Below are positions 1-8,181 of a stretch of DNA of 64,000 bases, piece by piece. Each line of letters starts with the position of its first letter. Within the stretch, counting starts at the first letter, position 1. Made by a program: the position numbers and the translations under genes. The notes beneath the pieces were generated by a model. That model saw only the letters and a list, made by a program, of their open reading frames with translations, did no database searches and was not told the DNA's origin. Source of the stretch: Massilia sp. Root133 (lineage in GTDB: Bacteria; Pseudomonadota; Gammaproteobacteria; Burkholderiales; Burkholderiaceae_D); contig NZ_LMEW01000012.1 in assembly GCF_001426525.1 (NCBI RefSeq), positions 208,332 through 272,331 on the forward strand, read 5' to 3'.

Positions 1-411
1 GAATTCAAGGCCTACCAGCAGCAGGTCGTCAAGAACGCCAAGGCACTGGCCGAGACGCTGATCTCGCGCGGCCTGCGCATCGTCTCGGGCCGTACCGAGT
101 CGCACGTGATGCTCGTCGACCTGCGTGCGAAAGGCCTGACCGGCAAGGAAGCGGAAGCCATCCTGGGCCAGGCGCACATGACCTGCAACAAGAACGGCAT
201 CCCGAACGACCCGCAGAAGCCGTTCGTGACGTCGGGCATCCGCCTGGGCAGCCCGGCCTTCACGACCCGCGGCTTCAAGGAAGAAGACGCCGTCAAGGTC
301 GGCCACCTGATCGCCGACGTGCTGGACAACCCGCACGACGCCGCGACCATCGAGCGCGTCAAGGCGGAAGTCAAGCAACTGACCGACAAGTACCCGGTCT
401 ACGAAGCGTAA
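1..411 (+). CDS. glyA: Serine hydroxymethyltransferase, C-terminal part (cut by window edge)
   Basis: Reads open from base 1 to a TAA at 409-411, giving about the last 136 residues of a protein usually near 415. The piece contains the C-terminal domain signature with [14 protein letters not shown] and ends in TDKYPVYEA, as in GlyA. The enzyme is PLP-dependent and converts serine plus tetrahydrofolate to glycine plus 5,10-methylene-THF in the cytosol; the PLP lysine lies upstream of this window. nrdR follows 42 bp downstream, a common betaproteobacterial arrangement. Confidence 0.95.
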   Translation, partial: EFKAYQQQVVKNAKALAETLISRGLRIVSGRTESHVMLVDLRAKGLTGKEAEAILGQAHMTCNKNGIPNDPQKPFVTSGIRLGSPAFTTRGFKEEDAVKVGHLIADVLDNPHDAATIERVKAEVKQLTDKYPVYEA

Positions 412-420
412 AGCGATAGG

Positions 421-443
421 GAGGGCGCCCTTGCGGCGCCCTC
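421..443 (+). terminator. GC-rich hairpin between glyA and nrdR
   Basis: A perfect 9-bp stem (GAGGGCGCC / GGCGCCCTC) with a 5-nt loop sits 9 bp after the glyA stop and 10 bp before the nrdR ATG. No T-run follows, so it is at best a weak terminator, or an mRNA-stability hairpin that partly separates the two genes. Confidence 0.45.
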
Positions 444-453
444 TACGAGCCCC

Positions 454-912
454 ATGAAATGTCCGTTCTGTCAGCATGAAGACACCCAGGTCCTCGATAC
501 CCGCGTATCCGAGGAAGGTGACGCCATCCGCCGCCGGCGCCGCTGCGTCGCGTGCGACAAGCGGTTCACCACGTACGAACGGATCGAGCTCTCGATGCCG
601 TTCATCGTCAAGAAGAACGGCAGCCGTACCGAATACGAATCCTCCAAGCTGCGCGGCAGCCTGATGCTCGCGCTGCGCAAGCGTCCCGTGGCGGCCGAAG
701 CCATCGACCGCGCCGTCGCCTCCATCGAAGAAAAACTTCTTACCAGCGGCCGGCGCGAGGTCGACACGGGCCATGTCGGCGAGCTGGTGATGCAGGAACT
801 CAAGCGTCTCGACAAGATCGCCTACATCCGCTTCGCCTCCGTCTACAAGAACTTCGAAGACCTGGCCGAGTTCCAGGAAGCCATCGCCGAAGTGGGCCAG
901 CCGCGCAAATAA
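454..912 (+). CDS. nrdR: Transcriptional repressor NrdR
   Basis: 152 aa, the full usual length. The N-terminus is a zinc ribbon with C3-x2-C6 and C31-x2-C34, followed by an ATP-cone domain from about residue 48 ([18 protein letters not shown]). NrdR senses ATP/dATP and represses ribonucleotide reductase genes by binding NrdR boxes. It sits between glyA and the pilin operon. The 115 bp downstream up to pilV hold no clear terminator. Confidence 0.97.
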   Translation: MKCPFCQHEDTQVLDTRVSEEGDAIRRRRRCVACDKRFTTYERIELSMPFIVKKNGSRTEYESSKLRGSLMLALRKRPVAAEAIDRAVASIEEKLLTSGRREVDTGHVGELVMQELKRLDKIAYIRFASVYKNFEDLAEFQEAIAEVGQPRK

Positions 913-1027
913 GCGCGTCACTTTTCCCGGTTTTTAGTTCCCTCCTCACGCTTGAGTCGTCACACGGCTTGCCGGAGCTCGACTGTTACCTTTTCAGCTC
1001 TGTTCAACGCAATGCTGGAGGTCGTCG

Positions 1028-1585
1028 ATGCGGTCGCTGTCGGGTTCGCCACTGAGCGTGCGCGCGGGCTTTACACTGGTCGAAGTGCTCGTCGCCCTGT
1101 TCGTCGTCGCGCTCGGCATCGCCGGCGCGGCCGCGCTGCAGACGCTGGCCGTGCGCTCTGCGCGCGACGCGGCCCGCCTGTCCGACGGCACCCGCCTGGC
1201 GCGCTCGCTGGCCGAGCGCATGCGCACCAATCCCGGTGCGCTGGCGCAGTCCGACAACCCCTATCTCCACCTCGATTATGACGCCAACGCCGGTGGTGCG
1301 CCGGCCGCACCGGCGCTGTGCTATGCGGACACGGATTGCGACGCGGACGACCTGGCGCGCTTCGACGTGTTCGAAGTGGCCGAGACCGTGGCGGCCGGTT
1401 TCCCCGGGGGACGCATCCGCGTGTGCCGCGATGCGGGCCGGCCCGATGCCGCCGGCGTACTGCCCTGGACCTGCGACGGGGAAGACGGCGCGCCCGTTGT
1501 CGTCAAGCTCGGCTGGCGCGCGCAAGGCGACAGCGAGACCGGTGCCCCAAAGCTGATGATGCCGCTGGCGGGAGCGGCGCCATGA
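1028..1585 (+). CDS. pilV: Type IV pilus minor pilin PilV
   Basis: 185 aa. The N-terminus carries a 13-residue leader and the prepilin peptidase site G^FTLVEVLVALFVVALG, then a hydrophobic helix followed by AALQ, typical of PilV. It should be processed by PilD and join the minor pilin priming complex in the inner membrane. The stop codon overlaps the next ATG (ATGA at 1582-1585), so translation is probably coupled. It opens a five-gene minor pilin operon. Confidence 0.9.
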   Translation: MRSLSGSPLSVRAGFTLVEVLVALFVVALGIAGAAALQTLAVRSARDAARLSDGTRLARSLAERMRTNPGALAQSDNPYLHLDYDANAGGAPAAPALCYADTDCDADDLARFDVFEVAETVAAGFPGGRIRVCRDAGRPDAAGVLPWTCDGEDGAPVVVKLGWRAQGDSETGAPKLMMPLAGAAP

Positions 1586-2481
1586 ACGCGTGGATCCATC
1601 AGCGTGGCCTGACGCTGGTCGAACTGATGGTGGCGCTGACGATCGGCCTCGGCATCGTGCTGATGGCCGGACGCCTGCTCGTGCTCGCGAACGGCGCATA
1701 CGCGGCCCAGGCCGAGTCGGGCGGCGTGGAGGACGGCGGACGCTTCGCCATCGACCTCATCGGCCGCGCCATACGCCAGGCCGGCGCCGCCGATCCCGAC
1801 ATGCTGGCCGACCCCGCCGCGGACAATGCCCCGGCACGCCTCGCGGGACTGGATGCACGCACCTTGTCCCGTGCCGCGGCCGCCATCGACGATCCGCTGC
1901 CGGCCGCCATCAACGGCAGCGACGTGCTGGCCGTCCGCTTTCCCGGCGACGCCAGCGCCGTCGATTGCGCCGGCTTCCCGGTCGCGGCGGGCGAGGAGGG
2001 CTGGAGCATCTTCTACGTGGCGCGCAACCGTGAAGGCGAGGCCGAGCTGCACTGCAAATACCGCGGCGCCGCGCACTGGAGCGCGGACGCGGTGGTCGGC
2101 GGCGTGGACGGCTTCCAGGTGCTGTACGGCGTCGATACGGACGACCCGCCGGACGGCACGCCCAACCTCTATGTGAACGCGACGGGGATCGACGCGCTCG
2201 ATGCCGGCTTCGCCGCCCTGCCTCCGGCGGAGTTCAACCGGCGGACGCACTGGAAACGCGTCGTCGGCGTACGCGTGGGCCTGCTGCTGCACGGCAGCCG
2301 TCCCACGCGTGGCGAACCCGGTAGCGCGCGCTACGACCTGCTGGGTGCCGGATATGCGTCCGCGGCGGGCTTTGACGACCCCGGCAGCTCGCTCGACGAA
2401 GCGCGTATGACGCCGGACCTGCGCCGGCGCGAGCGGCGGCTGTTCACGTTCACGGCCGCGGTGCCGGCGCCGCCATCATGA
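1582..2481 (+). CDS. pilW: Type IV pilus minor pilin PilW
   Basis: 299 aa from the ATG at 1582; the open frame runs further upstream but only this start gives a short basic leader (MNAWIHQRG) before the cleavage site G^LTLVELMVALTIGLGIVL. PilW belongs to the minor pilin complex that primes pilus assembly. The start overlaps the pilV stop and its own TGA overlaps the pilX ATG (2478-2481), so three genes are joined by ATGA overlaps. Confidence 0.9.
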   Translation: MNAWIHQRGLTLVELMVALTIGLGIVLMAGRLLVLANGAYAAQAESGGVEDGGRFAIDLIGRAIRQAGAADPDMLADPAADNAPARLAGLDARTLSRAAAAIDDPLPAAINGSDVLAVRFPGDASAVDCAGFPVAAGEEGWSIFYVARNREGEAELHCKYRGAAHWSADAVVGGVDGFQVLYGVDTDDPPDGTPNLYVNATGIDALDAGFAALPPAEFNRRTHWKRVVGVRVGLLLHGSRPTRGEPGSARYDLLGAGYASAAGFDDPGSSLDEARMTPDLRRRERRLFTFTAAVPAPPS

Positions 2482-3233
2482 GGACGTTCGCACGCGAACG
2501 CGGACTGGCCCTCGTCTGCGCGCTGACCTTGATGCTGGCGACGATGGTGATCGGCGTGGCCGTCGCGCGCGGGGCGTTCGTCCTGCTGGCGTCCGCGCGC
2601 AACGAGCGCGACCGCGACGTGGCGCAGGCGGCGGCCGAGGCGGCCCTGCGCGACGCCGAGCACGACGTCGCCGGCGCGGCGGGCGTGCCCGCGGAGCGCA
2701 CCGCGCACTTCGGTCCGGTGGGCGGCGACGCGTTCGCGGAGGACTGCGGCCGCGGTGCGGATGACGTCGGGCTGTGCCGCGAGCGGTCGCCGCCCGCGTG
2801 GCAGGTGCTCGACCTGGCGGACGCCGGCAACCCGGCGCTCGTGCCCTATGGCCGGTTCACGGGCGCCGTGCTGGCGGTCGGCCGTGGGGGCTTGACCGCG
2901 CGGCTGCCGGCCTACGTCATCGAAAGGATCGCGCCGGCGGGGGCGGCGGCGCAACAGGGCAGCTTTTATCGCGTCACGGCCATCGGCTTCGGGATGCGCA
3001 CGTCGACGCGGGTCGTATTGCAGTCGCTGGTCCGGCTGCCGCCGCCGGCGAGCGGCGCCGGAGGCGATCACGGACATGGAAACGACGATGATGAAGGACA
3101 TGACAATGGCAACGAGGACGCACGCTGCGGCGGCGACGGCGATCGGCCGCCGGAACGCCGGCTTCCGGCAGGCCGTATCGGCTGGCGCGAGATCGCGAAC
3201 TGGGACGAGCTGCACGCCCGTACCCGGCCATGA
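2478..3233 (+). CDS. pilX: Type IV pilus minor pilin PilX
   Basis: 251 aa. The N-terminus RERGLALVCALTLMLATMVIG is a prepilin-like helix without the classical Glu+5, common in PilX. Near residues 195-215 lies an Asp/His/Gly-rich run (GHGNDDDEGHDNGNED) before the ending GRIGWREIANW. This run is also the DNA that carries the ribosome-binding site of pilE in another frame. PilX normally pairs with the adhesin PilY1, whose gene is expected next but is absent. Confidence 0.82.
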   Translation: MRTFARERGLALVCALTLMLATMVIGVAVARGAFVLLASARNERDRDVAQAAAEAALRDAEHDVAGAAGVPAERTAHFGPVGGDAFAEDCGRGADDVGLCRERSPPAWQVLDLADAGNPALVPYGRFTGAVLAVGRGGLTARLPAYVIERIAPAGAAAQQGSFYRVTAIGFGMRTSTRVVLQSLVRLPPPASGAGGDHGHGNDDDEGHDNGNEDARCGGDGDRPPERRLPAGRIGWREIANWDELHARTRP

Positions 3234-3666
3234 CGCGGGATTCACGCTCGTCGAATTGATGATCGTCCTGACCATCCTCTGCATCCTCGGCGCGCTCGCG
3301 TATCCGTCCTACGCCGGCTACACCGTGCGCGTCAGGCGCGTCGAGGGCCAGGTGGCGCTGGTCGACGCCATGCAGCGCCAGGAGCGCTACCGCCTCCAGC
3401 ATCAGACGTATGTCGAGTTCTCGGCGAGCGAGCCCGGCGCGGACGGCTTCGCGTGGTGGTCCGGCTCCAGCGCGTCCGCCAGCGCCTACGAGCTCGACGC
3501 GCATGCCTGTCCCGGCCGCGAGATCGGGGACTGCGTCGAGATCCGCGCCCGTCCCGGCACGGCCCGCGTCGACATGCGCTTCCGCGATCCCGATTGCGGC
3601 GCGCTGACGCTCGACAGTACCGGGCACCAGGGCGCGGAACACCCGGAGGCGCGATGTTGGCCGTGA
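3106..3666 (+). CDS. pilE: PilE-like type IV pilin
   Basis: 186 aa from ATG 3106, chosen because AAGGA at 3094-3098 lies 7 nt upstream; ATGs at 3076, 3088, 3091 and 3100 are in frame but have poorer sites. The cleavage site G^FTLVELMIVLTILCILGALAYPSY is classical PilE, with paired Cys residues near the C-terminus. Two oddities: the leader before the cleavage site would be 45 residues, far longer than the usual 5-20, and the first 128 bases overlap pilX out of frame. Confidence 0.85.
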   Translation: MATRTHAAAATAIGRRNAGFRQAVSAGARSRTGTSCTPVPGHDAGFTLVELMIVLTILCILGALAYPSYAGYTVRVRRVEGQVALVDAMQRQERYRLQHQTYVEFSASEPGADGFAWWSGSSASASAYELDAHACPGREIGDCVEIRARPGTARVDMRFRDPDCGALTLDSTGHQGAEHPEARCWP

Positions 3667-4241
3667 CATCCATTCCCAGGCGCGCCCGGCGGCCGGCCGG
3701 GGTGACGCTGCCCGAACTGTGCATCGTCCTCGCCGTGTCCGCGATCGTGCTGGCCATCGCCGTGCCCGACCTGCGCGACCTCGTGCGGACGCAGCAGCTG
3801 AAGGCCGCCACCGGCGACCTGTTCGCGGCCATCGACCTCGCGCGGGCGCAGGCGCTCGCGCGCGGGCGGCACGTCAAGGTGGTGCCGCGCGATCCGCTCG
3901 GGGCCGACTGGCGCCAGGGCTGGCAAGTGCTCAGTGACCCCGACCGAGACCGCGACGGTGGCGGCCAGCCGGGGGAGGGCGAGCTGATCGCGGAGCACGT
4001 GCCGCTGGCGCCGGGCATTGCCATCGACTTCGCTTTCACGAATGTCGCACGGCCGTACTATATCGCCTACAATGGCGCGGGACGCAGTTGCGCCGACGGT
4101 AACAGCGCGGCGGCGCGCTGGGGAACGGTGTCGCTGTTTCATGGCGGGCACATCCGCCGTATTAAAATCAACATGCTGGGCCGGGCGCGCGTGTGCGATC
4201 CGGCGCGCGATGCGGGTTGCGACGGCGCACCGGCGCCATGA
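3654..4241 (+). CDS. fimT: FimT/GspH-family pseudopilin
   Basis: 195 aa from ATG 3654, overlapping the pilE stop by 13 nt. It has a basic leader, the prepilin helix GVTLPELCIVLAVSAIVLAIAVPDL (the usual Phe+1 is Val) and a GspH-like C-terminal domain with four Cys. FimT/FimU proteins are minor pilins of type IV pili, some implicated in DNA binding during uptake. It closes the pilin operon; two small GC-rich inverted repeats follow before ribD. Confidence 0.85.
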   Translation: MLAVTSIPRRARRPAGVTLPELCIVLAVSAIVLAIAVPDLRDLVRTQQLKAATGDLFAAIDLARAQALARGRHVKVVPRDPLGADWRQGWQVLSDPDRDRDGGGQPGEGELIAEHVPLAPGIAIDFAFTNVARPYYIAYNGAGRSCADGNSAAARWGTVSLFHGGHIRRIKINMLGRARVCDPARDAGCDGAPAP

Positions 4242-4338
4242 CAATTGGGCGGCGAGTCGCCGCCAGCGTGAACCTTCAAGCGGCGGGACGCCGCCAGTGC
4301 GAACCTGGCAACACAACGTAGCGAGACCGGAAACGAGA
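4242..4338 (+). other. Intergenic gap fimT-ribD with two short GC hairpins
   Basis: The 97-bp gap holds two small inverted repeats (GGCGGCGA-gtc-GCCGCC near 4249-4265 and GGCGG-gac-GCCGCC near 4289-4303). Neither has a T-run. No FMN riboswitch motifs were recognised. The gap probably separates the pilin operon from the riboflavin genes, but no strong terminator is visible. Confidence 0.35.
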
Positions 4339-5457
4339 GTGCAGATACAGAGCGATACCGACGGCATGGCGCTGGCCCTGGAATGGGCGGCGAAGGGCAT
4401 GTACATCACCGCGCCCAACCCGCGCATCGGCTGCGTGATCGTGCGCGACGGCACCGTCATCGGCGCGGGCCACACGCAGGCCGCGGGCCAGGCCCATGCC
4501 GAGATCCAGGCGCTGCGCGATGCGCAGGCGCGCGGCAACGACGTGCGCGGCGCCACCGCCTACGTGACGCTGGAGCCGTGCAGCCATTACGGCCGCACGC
4601 CGCCGTGCTCGAACGCGCTGATCCAGGCGGGCGTCGGCCGCGTCGTGGCGGCGATGGTCGATCCGAATCCGCTCGTCGCCGGCCGCGGCCTCGCGCAGCT
4701 GGAAGCGGCCGGGATCGAGGTCAGCGCGGGCCTGCTGGCCGAACCGGCCCATGAATTGAACATCGGCTTTTTCACGCGCATGCGCCACGGGCGGCCGTGG
4801 GTGCGCCTGAAGACGGCGGCCAGCCTGGACGGCGTCACGGCGCTGGACAACGGCGAGAGCCAGTGGATCACGAGCCCCCAGGCGCGCGCGGACGGCCACG
4901 CGTGGCGCGCGCGCGCGAGCGCGATCCTGACCGGCATCGGCACGATCAAGGTCGACAACCCGCAGCTGACGGTGCGCGGCATCGACACGCCGCTGCAGCC
5001 GCGCCGCGTGATCGTCGACAGCCGCCTCGACATCGACCTCGACGCATGCATCCTGCAGGGCGAGCCGTGCTGGATCGTGGCCGCCGTGCCGGACGCGGAG
5101 AAGGAAGCGGCGCTGCAGGCGCTGGGACACGAGATCCTCATGTTGCCGAATGCGTCCGGCAAGGTCGACCTGCCCGCGCTGATGCGCGAGCTGGGGCGGC
5201 GCGAGATCAACGAGCTGCACGTCGAGGCCGGTTCCAAGCTGAACGCCTCGCTCGTGCGCGAGGGCTGCGTGGACGAGCTGCTCGTCTACCTCGCGCCCAG
5301 CCTCGTCGGCCCGGGACAGGGGATGTTCGCGCTGCCGCCGCTCGCGCACCTCGCCGACAAGCTGCCGCTGCATTTCCACGGCGTGGCCCAGGTCGGGCCG
5401 GACCTGCGCATCCTGGCGCGTTTCAAGCGGGACGAGGATCCGAAGCGCCACGCGTAA
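4339..5457 (+). CDS. ribD: Riboflavin biosynthesis deaminase/reductase RibD
   Basis: 372 aa from a GTG at 4339; this start gives the normal N-terminal length before MALALEWAAKG (ATG 4366 is the alternative). The deaminase half carries the zinc site HAE near residue 54 and PCSHYGRTPPC; the reductase half has SLDGVTAL and SQWITSPQAR. It catalyses two early cytosolic steps of riboflavin synthesis, deamination then NADPH reduction of the pyrimidine. ribE follows 31 bp downstream with a good RBS (AAAGGAAGAG), so the two form an operon. Confidence 0.95.
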   Translation: MQIQSDTDGMALALEWAAKGMYITAPNPRIGCVIVRDGTVIGAGHTQAAGQAHAEIQALRDAQARGNDVRGATAYVTLEPCSHYGRTPPCSNALIQAGVGRVVAAMVDPNPLVAGRGLAQLEAAGIEVSAGLLAEPAHELNIGFFTRMRHGRPWVRLKTAASLDGVTALDNGESQWITSPQARADGHAWRARASAILTGIGTIKVDNPQLTVRGIDTPLQPRRVIVDSRLDIDLDACILQGEPCWIVAAVPDAEKEAALQALGHEILMLPNASGKVDLPALMRELGRREINELHVEAGSKLNASLVREGCVDELLVYLAPSLVGPGQGMFALPPLAHLADKLPLHFHGVAQVGPDLRILARFKRDEDPKRHA

Positions 5458-5488
5458 TACCGATACTGTCAAAACAAAGGAAGAGATC

Positions 5489-6118
5489 ATGTTCACCGGA
5501 ATCGTCGCTGCCGTCGGCAGCATCAAATCGGTTACCCCGCTGGCGGACGGCGCGGATGCCGGCGTGCGCCTGGACATCGACGCGGGCGGCTTGCCGCTGG
5601 CCGACGTCGCGCTGGGCGACTCGATCGCCATCAACGGCGCCTGCATGACCGTCGTCGAAAAGACGGACAGCGCCTTCGCGGTCGACGTCTCGCGCGAGAG
5701 CCTCAATCGCACCGTGGGCCTCGACCAGCCGGGCGAAGTGAACCTGGAAAAGGCGCTGACCCTGGCCGAGCGCCTGGGCGGCCACCTCGTCTCGGGCCAT
5801 GTCGACGGCCTCGGCGACGTGCACAGCTTCGAGCAGGTGGGCGAGTCGTGGAAGCTCGTCGTCGACGCGCCTCGCGACCTGGGCAAGTACCTGGCCTATA
5901 AAGGTTCCGTCGTCGTGAACGGCGTGTCGCTGACCGTCAACAGCGTCGAGGACATCGACGCCGCCGGCAGCCAGTGCTGCCGCTTCTCGATCAACCTGAT
6001 CCCGCACACGATCGCCGTCACGACGCTGAAGCACCTGCGCGCCGGCAAGAAGGTCAATCTCGAGATCGACCTCATCGCGCGCTACGTGGAGCGCATGCTC
6101 AGCGCCGCCAAGGCCTGA
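5489..6118 (+). CDS. ribE: Riboflavin synthase alpha chain
   Basis: 209 aa, starting with the hallmark MFTGIV and showing two tandem lumazine-binding repeats (about 1-97 and 98-209), each with its own SLT/SLN segment (SRESLNRT, VNGVSLTV). The trimer dismutates two 6,7-dimethyl-8-ribityllumazine molecules to riboflavin. It pairs with RibH, encoded 6 kb away. The two halves of the riboflavin locus are separated here by two peptidase genes. Confidence 0.96.
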   Translation: MFTGIVAAVGSIKSVTPLADGADAGVRLDIDAGGLPLADVALGDSIAINGACMTVVEKTDSAFAVDVSRESLNRTVGLDQPGEVNLEKALTLAERLGGHLVSGHVDGLGDVHSFEQVGESWKLVVDAPRDLGKYLAYKGSVVVNGVSLTVNSVEDIDAAGSQCCRFSINLIPHTIAVTTLKHLRAGKKVNLEIDLIARYVERMLSAAKA

Positions 6119-6210
6119 GCGAATGGCGTAGACTGCCTGCTGGCCTTCGTGCCAGCGTAGCCGGCCTGTCCGTCTTTACGTTGGCATCGCAACGATAACA
6201 AGGACGAGAC

Positions 6211-8181
6211 ATGACCCGGGACCTTTCTCTCGATGGCAAGACCGTCGCGCGCGGCGCGGCATTGACCGTGCTGCTGGCGGCGGCCGCGTTGGCACATGCC
6301 GATCCTGCCGGCATGCGCACCTACCGCACGCTCGCGATGACGGCAAGCGGCGAGCGCATCGCGGCGGTGGAAGCGGTGGAGGGTGAACCGAAGACGGGGC
6401 CGCGCATCGTCGTGCGCGACACGGCCACCGGCCGCATCGCGTCGACGTGGCAGAAATCCGATTGCGCGCCATGCCGCCTGGAGTCCCTCGCGTGGTCGCC
6501 GGACCAGAAGACATTGGCCGCCATCGTCGCCGATCCGAGGGCCGGCACCGCCAGCGTCGTGCTGGTGCGCGACGGCCGCGTGACGCCGCTGGCCACGATC
6601 GGGGGCGTTGCCGGCACGGTGCGCTGGTCGCCGGACGGCCGCCAGGTCGCCTTCCTCGCGACGGTCGGCGCGAAGAAGCTCACGGGTGCCGTCGAGGCGG
6701 GAGTGCGCCAGGTCGGCGAGATCGGTCTCGCGCAGGAAGAGGACGAGCAGCGCATCGCGATCGTGCCCGCGGCAGGCGGCGACTACCGCCTCGTGTCGCC
6801 AGGCGATACCTTTATCTACGAATACGACTGGACGCCGGACGGCAAGGGCTTCGTCGTCACGAGCGCGCGGGGCAATGGCGACAACAACTGGTGGATCGCA
6901 ACGCTCGGCCACGTCGATGCGGCGAGCGGCCGCCTGCGCATCATCGCGGCGCCGAAGATGCAGATGAACATGCCCCACGTGTCGCCGGACGGGCGCACGG
7001 TCGCGTTCATCGGTGGCCTGATGAGCGACTTCGGCTCCGTCGGCGGCGACGTGTACACGGTGCCGCTGGAAGGCGGGGAACCGGTCGACGTCACGCCGGA
7101 TTACAAAGGCACGTTCAACGGCATCACGTGGCGCGGCAAGGAGTTGCTCGCGTCCGTGCTGGCCGGCAGCGACGCCGGCATCGCCGCGATCGATCCCGGG
7201 GCACGCAGCGCGCGCATGCTGTGGCAGGCGCCCGTGGGCGTCTCGGCGGGACGCGACGGGCGGGTCGTGTTCAGCGCGGACGGCCGCGTGGCCGCGTCGG
7301 TGACGGAAGACTTCGAGCACGCGCCGCGCATCGTCGCCGGACGCCTGCCGGAACTGGTGCCCATCACCCGCGACAACGACGGGTTCCTGCCGCAGGTCGC
7401 CGCGCGCAGCATCGGCTGGACCAACGACGGGTTCAACGTGCAGGGCTGGCTGCTGGGCCCGCGCAGCGTCGAGGCGGGCCGCACCTACCCGATGATCGTG
7501 CAGGTGCATGGCGGCCCGGCGGCGGCCGCGTCGCCGCGCTACGTGGCGGCCGGCGACAACGGCAACCCGCTCGCGCGCGACCTCGTGAAGGAAGGGTATT
7601 TCGTCTTCATGCCGAACCCGCGCGGCAGCTATGGCCAGGGCGCGGCGTTTACGCGCGCGAACCGGCGCGACTTCGGCGGCGGCGACTGGCGCGACATCCT
7701 GGCCGGCGTCGACGCGGTCATCGCGCGCGCGCCCATCGACGGTAGCCGCCTCGGGCTGATGGGGCATTCCTACGGCGGCTTCATGACGATGTGGGGCGTC
7801 ACGCACAGCCAGCGCTTCAAGGCCGCGGTGGCCGGCGCCGGCATCGCCAACTGGATCAGCTACTACGGCCAGAACGGCATCGACCAGTGGATGGTGCCGT
7901 ACTTCGGCGCGACAATGTACGACGATCCCGCCGTCTACCGCGCCGCGTCGCCGATCGAATCGATCAAGGCGGCGCGCACGCCGACCTTCGTCTACGTGGG
8001 CGAGCGCGACGTCGAGTGTCCGCCGGCGCAATCGTTCGAGTTCTGGCACGGCCTGAAGGCGATGGGCGTGCCGACCACCTTGCTCGTGTATGAAGGCGAA
8101 GGACACGCGTTCCGCAAGCCGGAGAACCAGCGCGACCTGCGGGCGCGCGAGATCGCGTGGTTCAACAAATACTTGAAGTGA
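6211..8181 (+). CDS. S9-family (prolyl oligopeptidase-type) serine peptidase, exported
   Basis: 656 aa with an N-terminal hydrophobic segment (ALTVLLAAAALAHA) that looks like a signal peptide. Residues about 35-400 resemble a beta-propeller with WSPDG repeats. The alpha/beta hydrolase domain holds nucleophile Ser520 in GHSYGGF, Asp600 in GERDVECP and His632 in GEGHAF. This fits the dipeptidyl/acylaminoacyl peptidase group, probably periplasmic. Its TGA (8179-8181) directly abuts the stop of the convergent M16 protease, leaving no room for a terminator. Confidence 0.9.
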   Translation: MTRDLSLDGKTVARGAALTVLLAAAALAHADPAGMRTYRTLAMTASGERIAAVEAVEGEPKTGPRIVVRDTATGRIASTWQKSDCAPCRLESLAWSPDQKTLAAIVADPRAGTASVVLVRDGRVTPLATIGGVAGTVRWSPDGRQVAFLATVGAKKLTGAVEAGVRQVGEIGLAQEEDEQRIAIVPAAGGDYRLVSPGDTFIYEYDWTPDGKGFVVTSARGNGDNNWWIATLGHVDAASGRLRIIAAPKMQMNMPHVSPDGRTVAFIGGLMSDFGSVGGDVYTVPLEGGEPVDVTPDYKGTFNGITWRGKELLASVLAGSDAGIAAIDPGARSARMLWQAPVGVSAGRDGRVVFSADGRVAASVTEDFEHAPRIVAGRLPELVPITRDNDGFLPQVAARSIGWTNDGFNVQGWLLGPRSVEAGRTYPMIVQVHGGPAAAASPRYVAAGDNGNPLARDLVKEGYFVFMPNPRGSYGQGAAFTRANRRDFGGGDWRDILAGVDAVIARAPIDGSRLGLMGHSYGGFMTMWGVTHSQRFKAAVAGAGIANWISYYGQNGIDQWMVPYFGATMYDDPAVYRAASPIESIKAARTPTFVYVGERDVECPPAQSFEFWHGLKAMGVPTTLLVYEGEGHAFRKPENQRDLRAREIAWFNKYLK

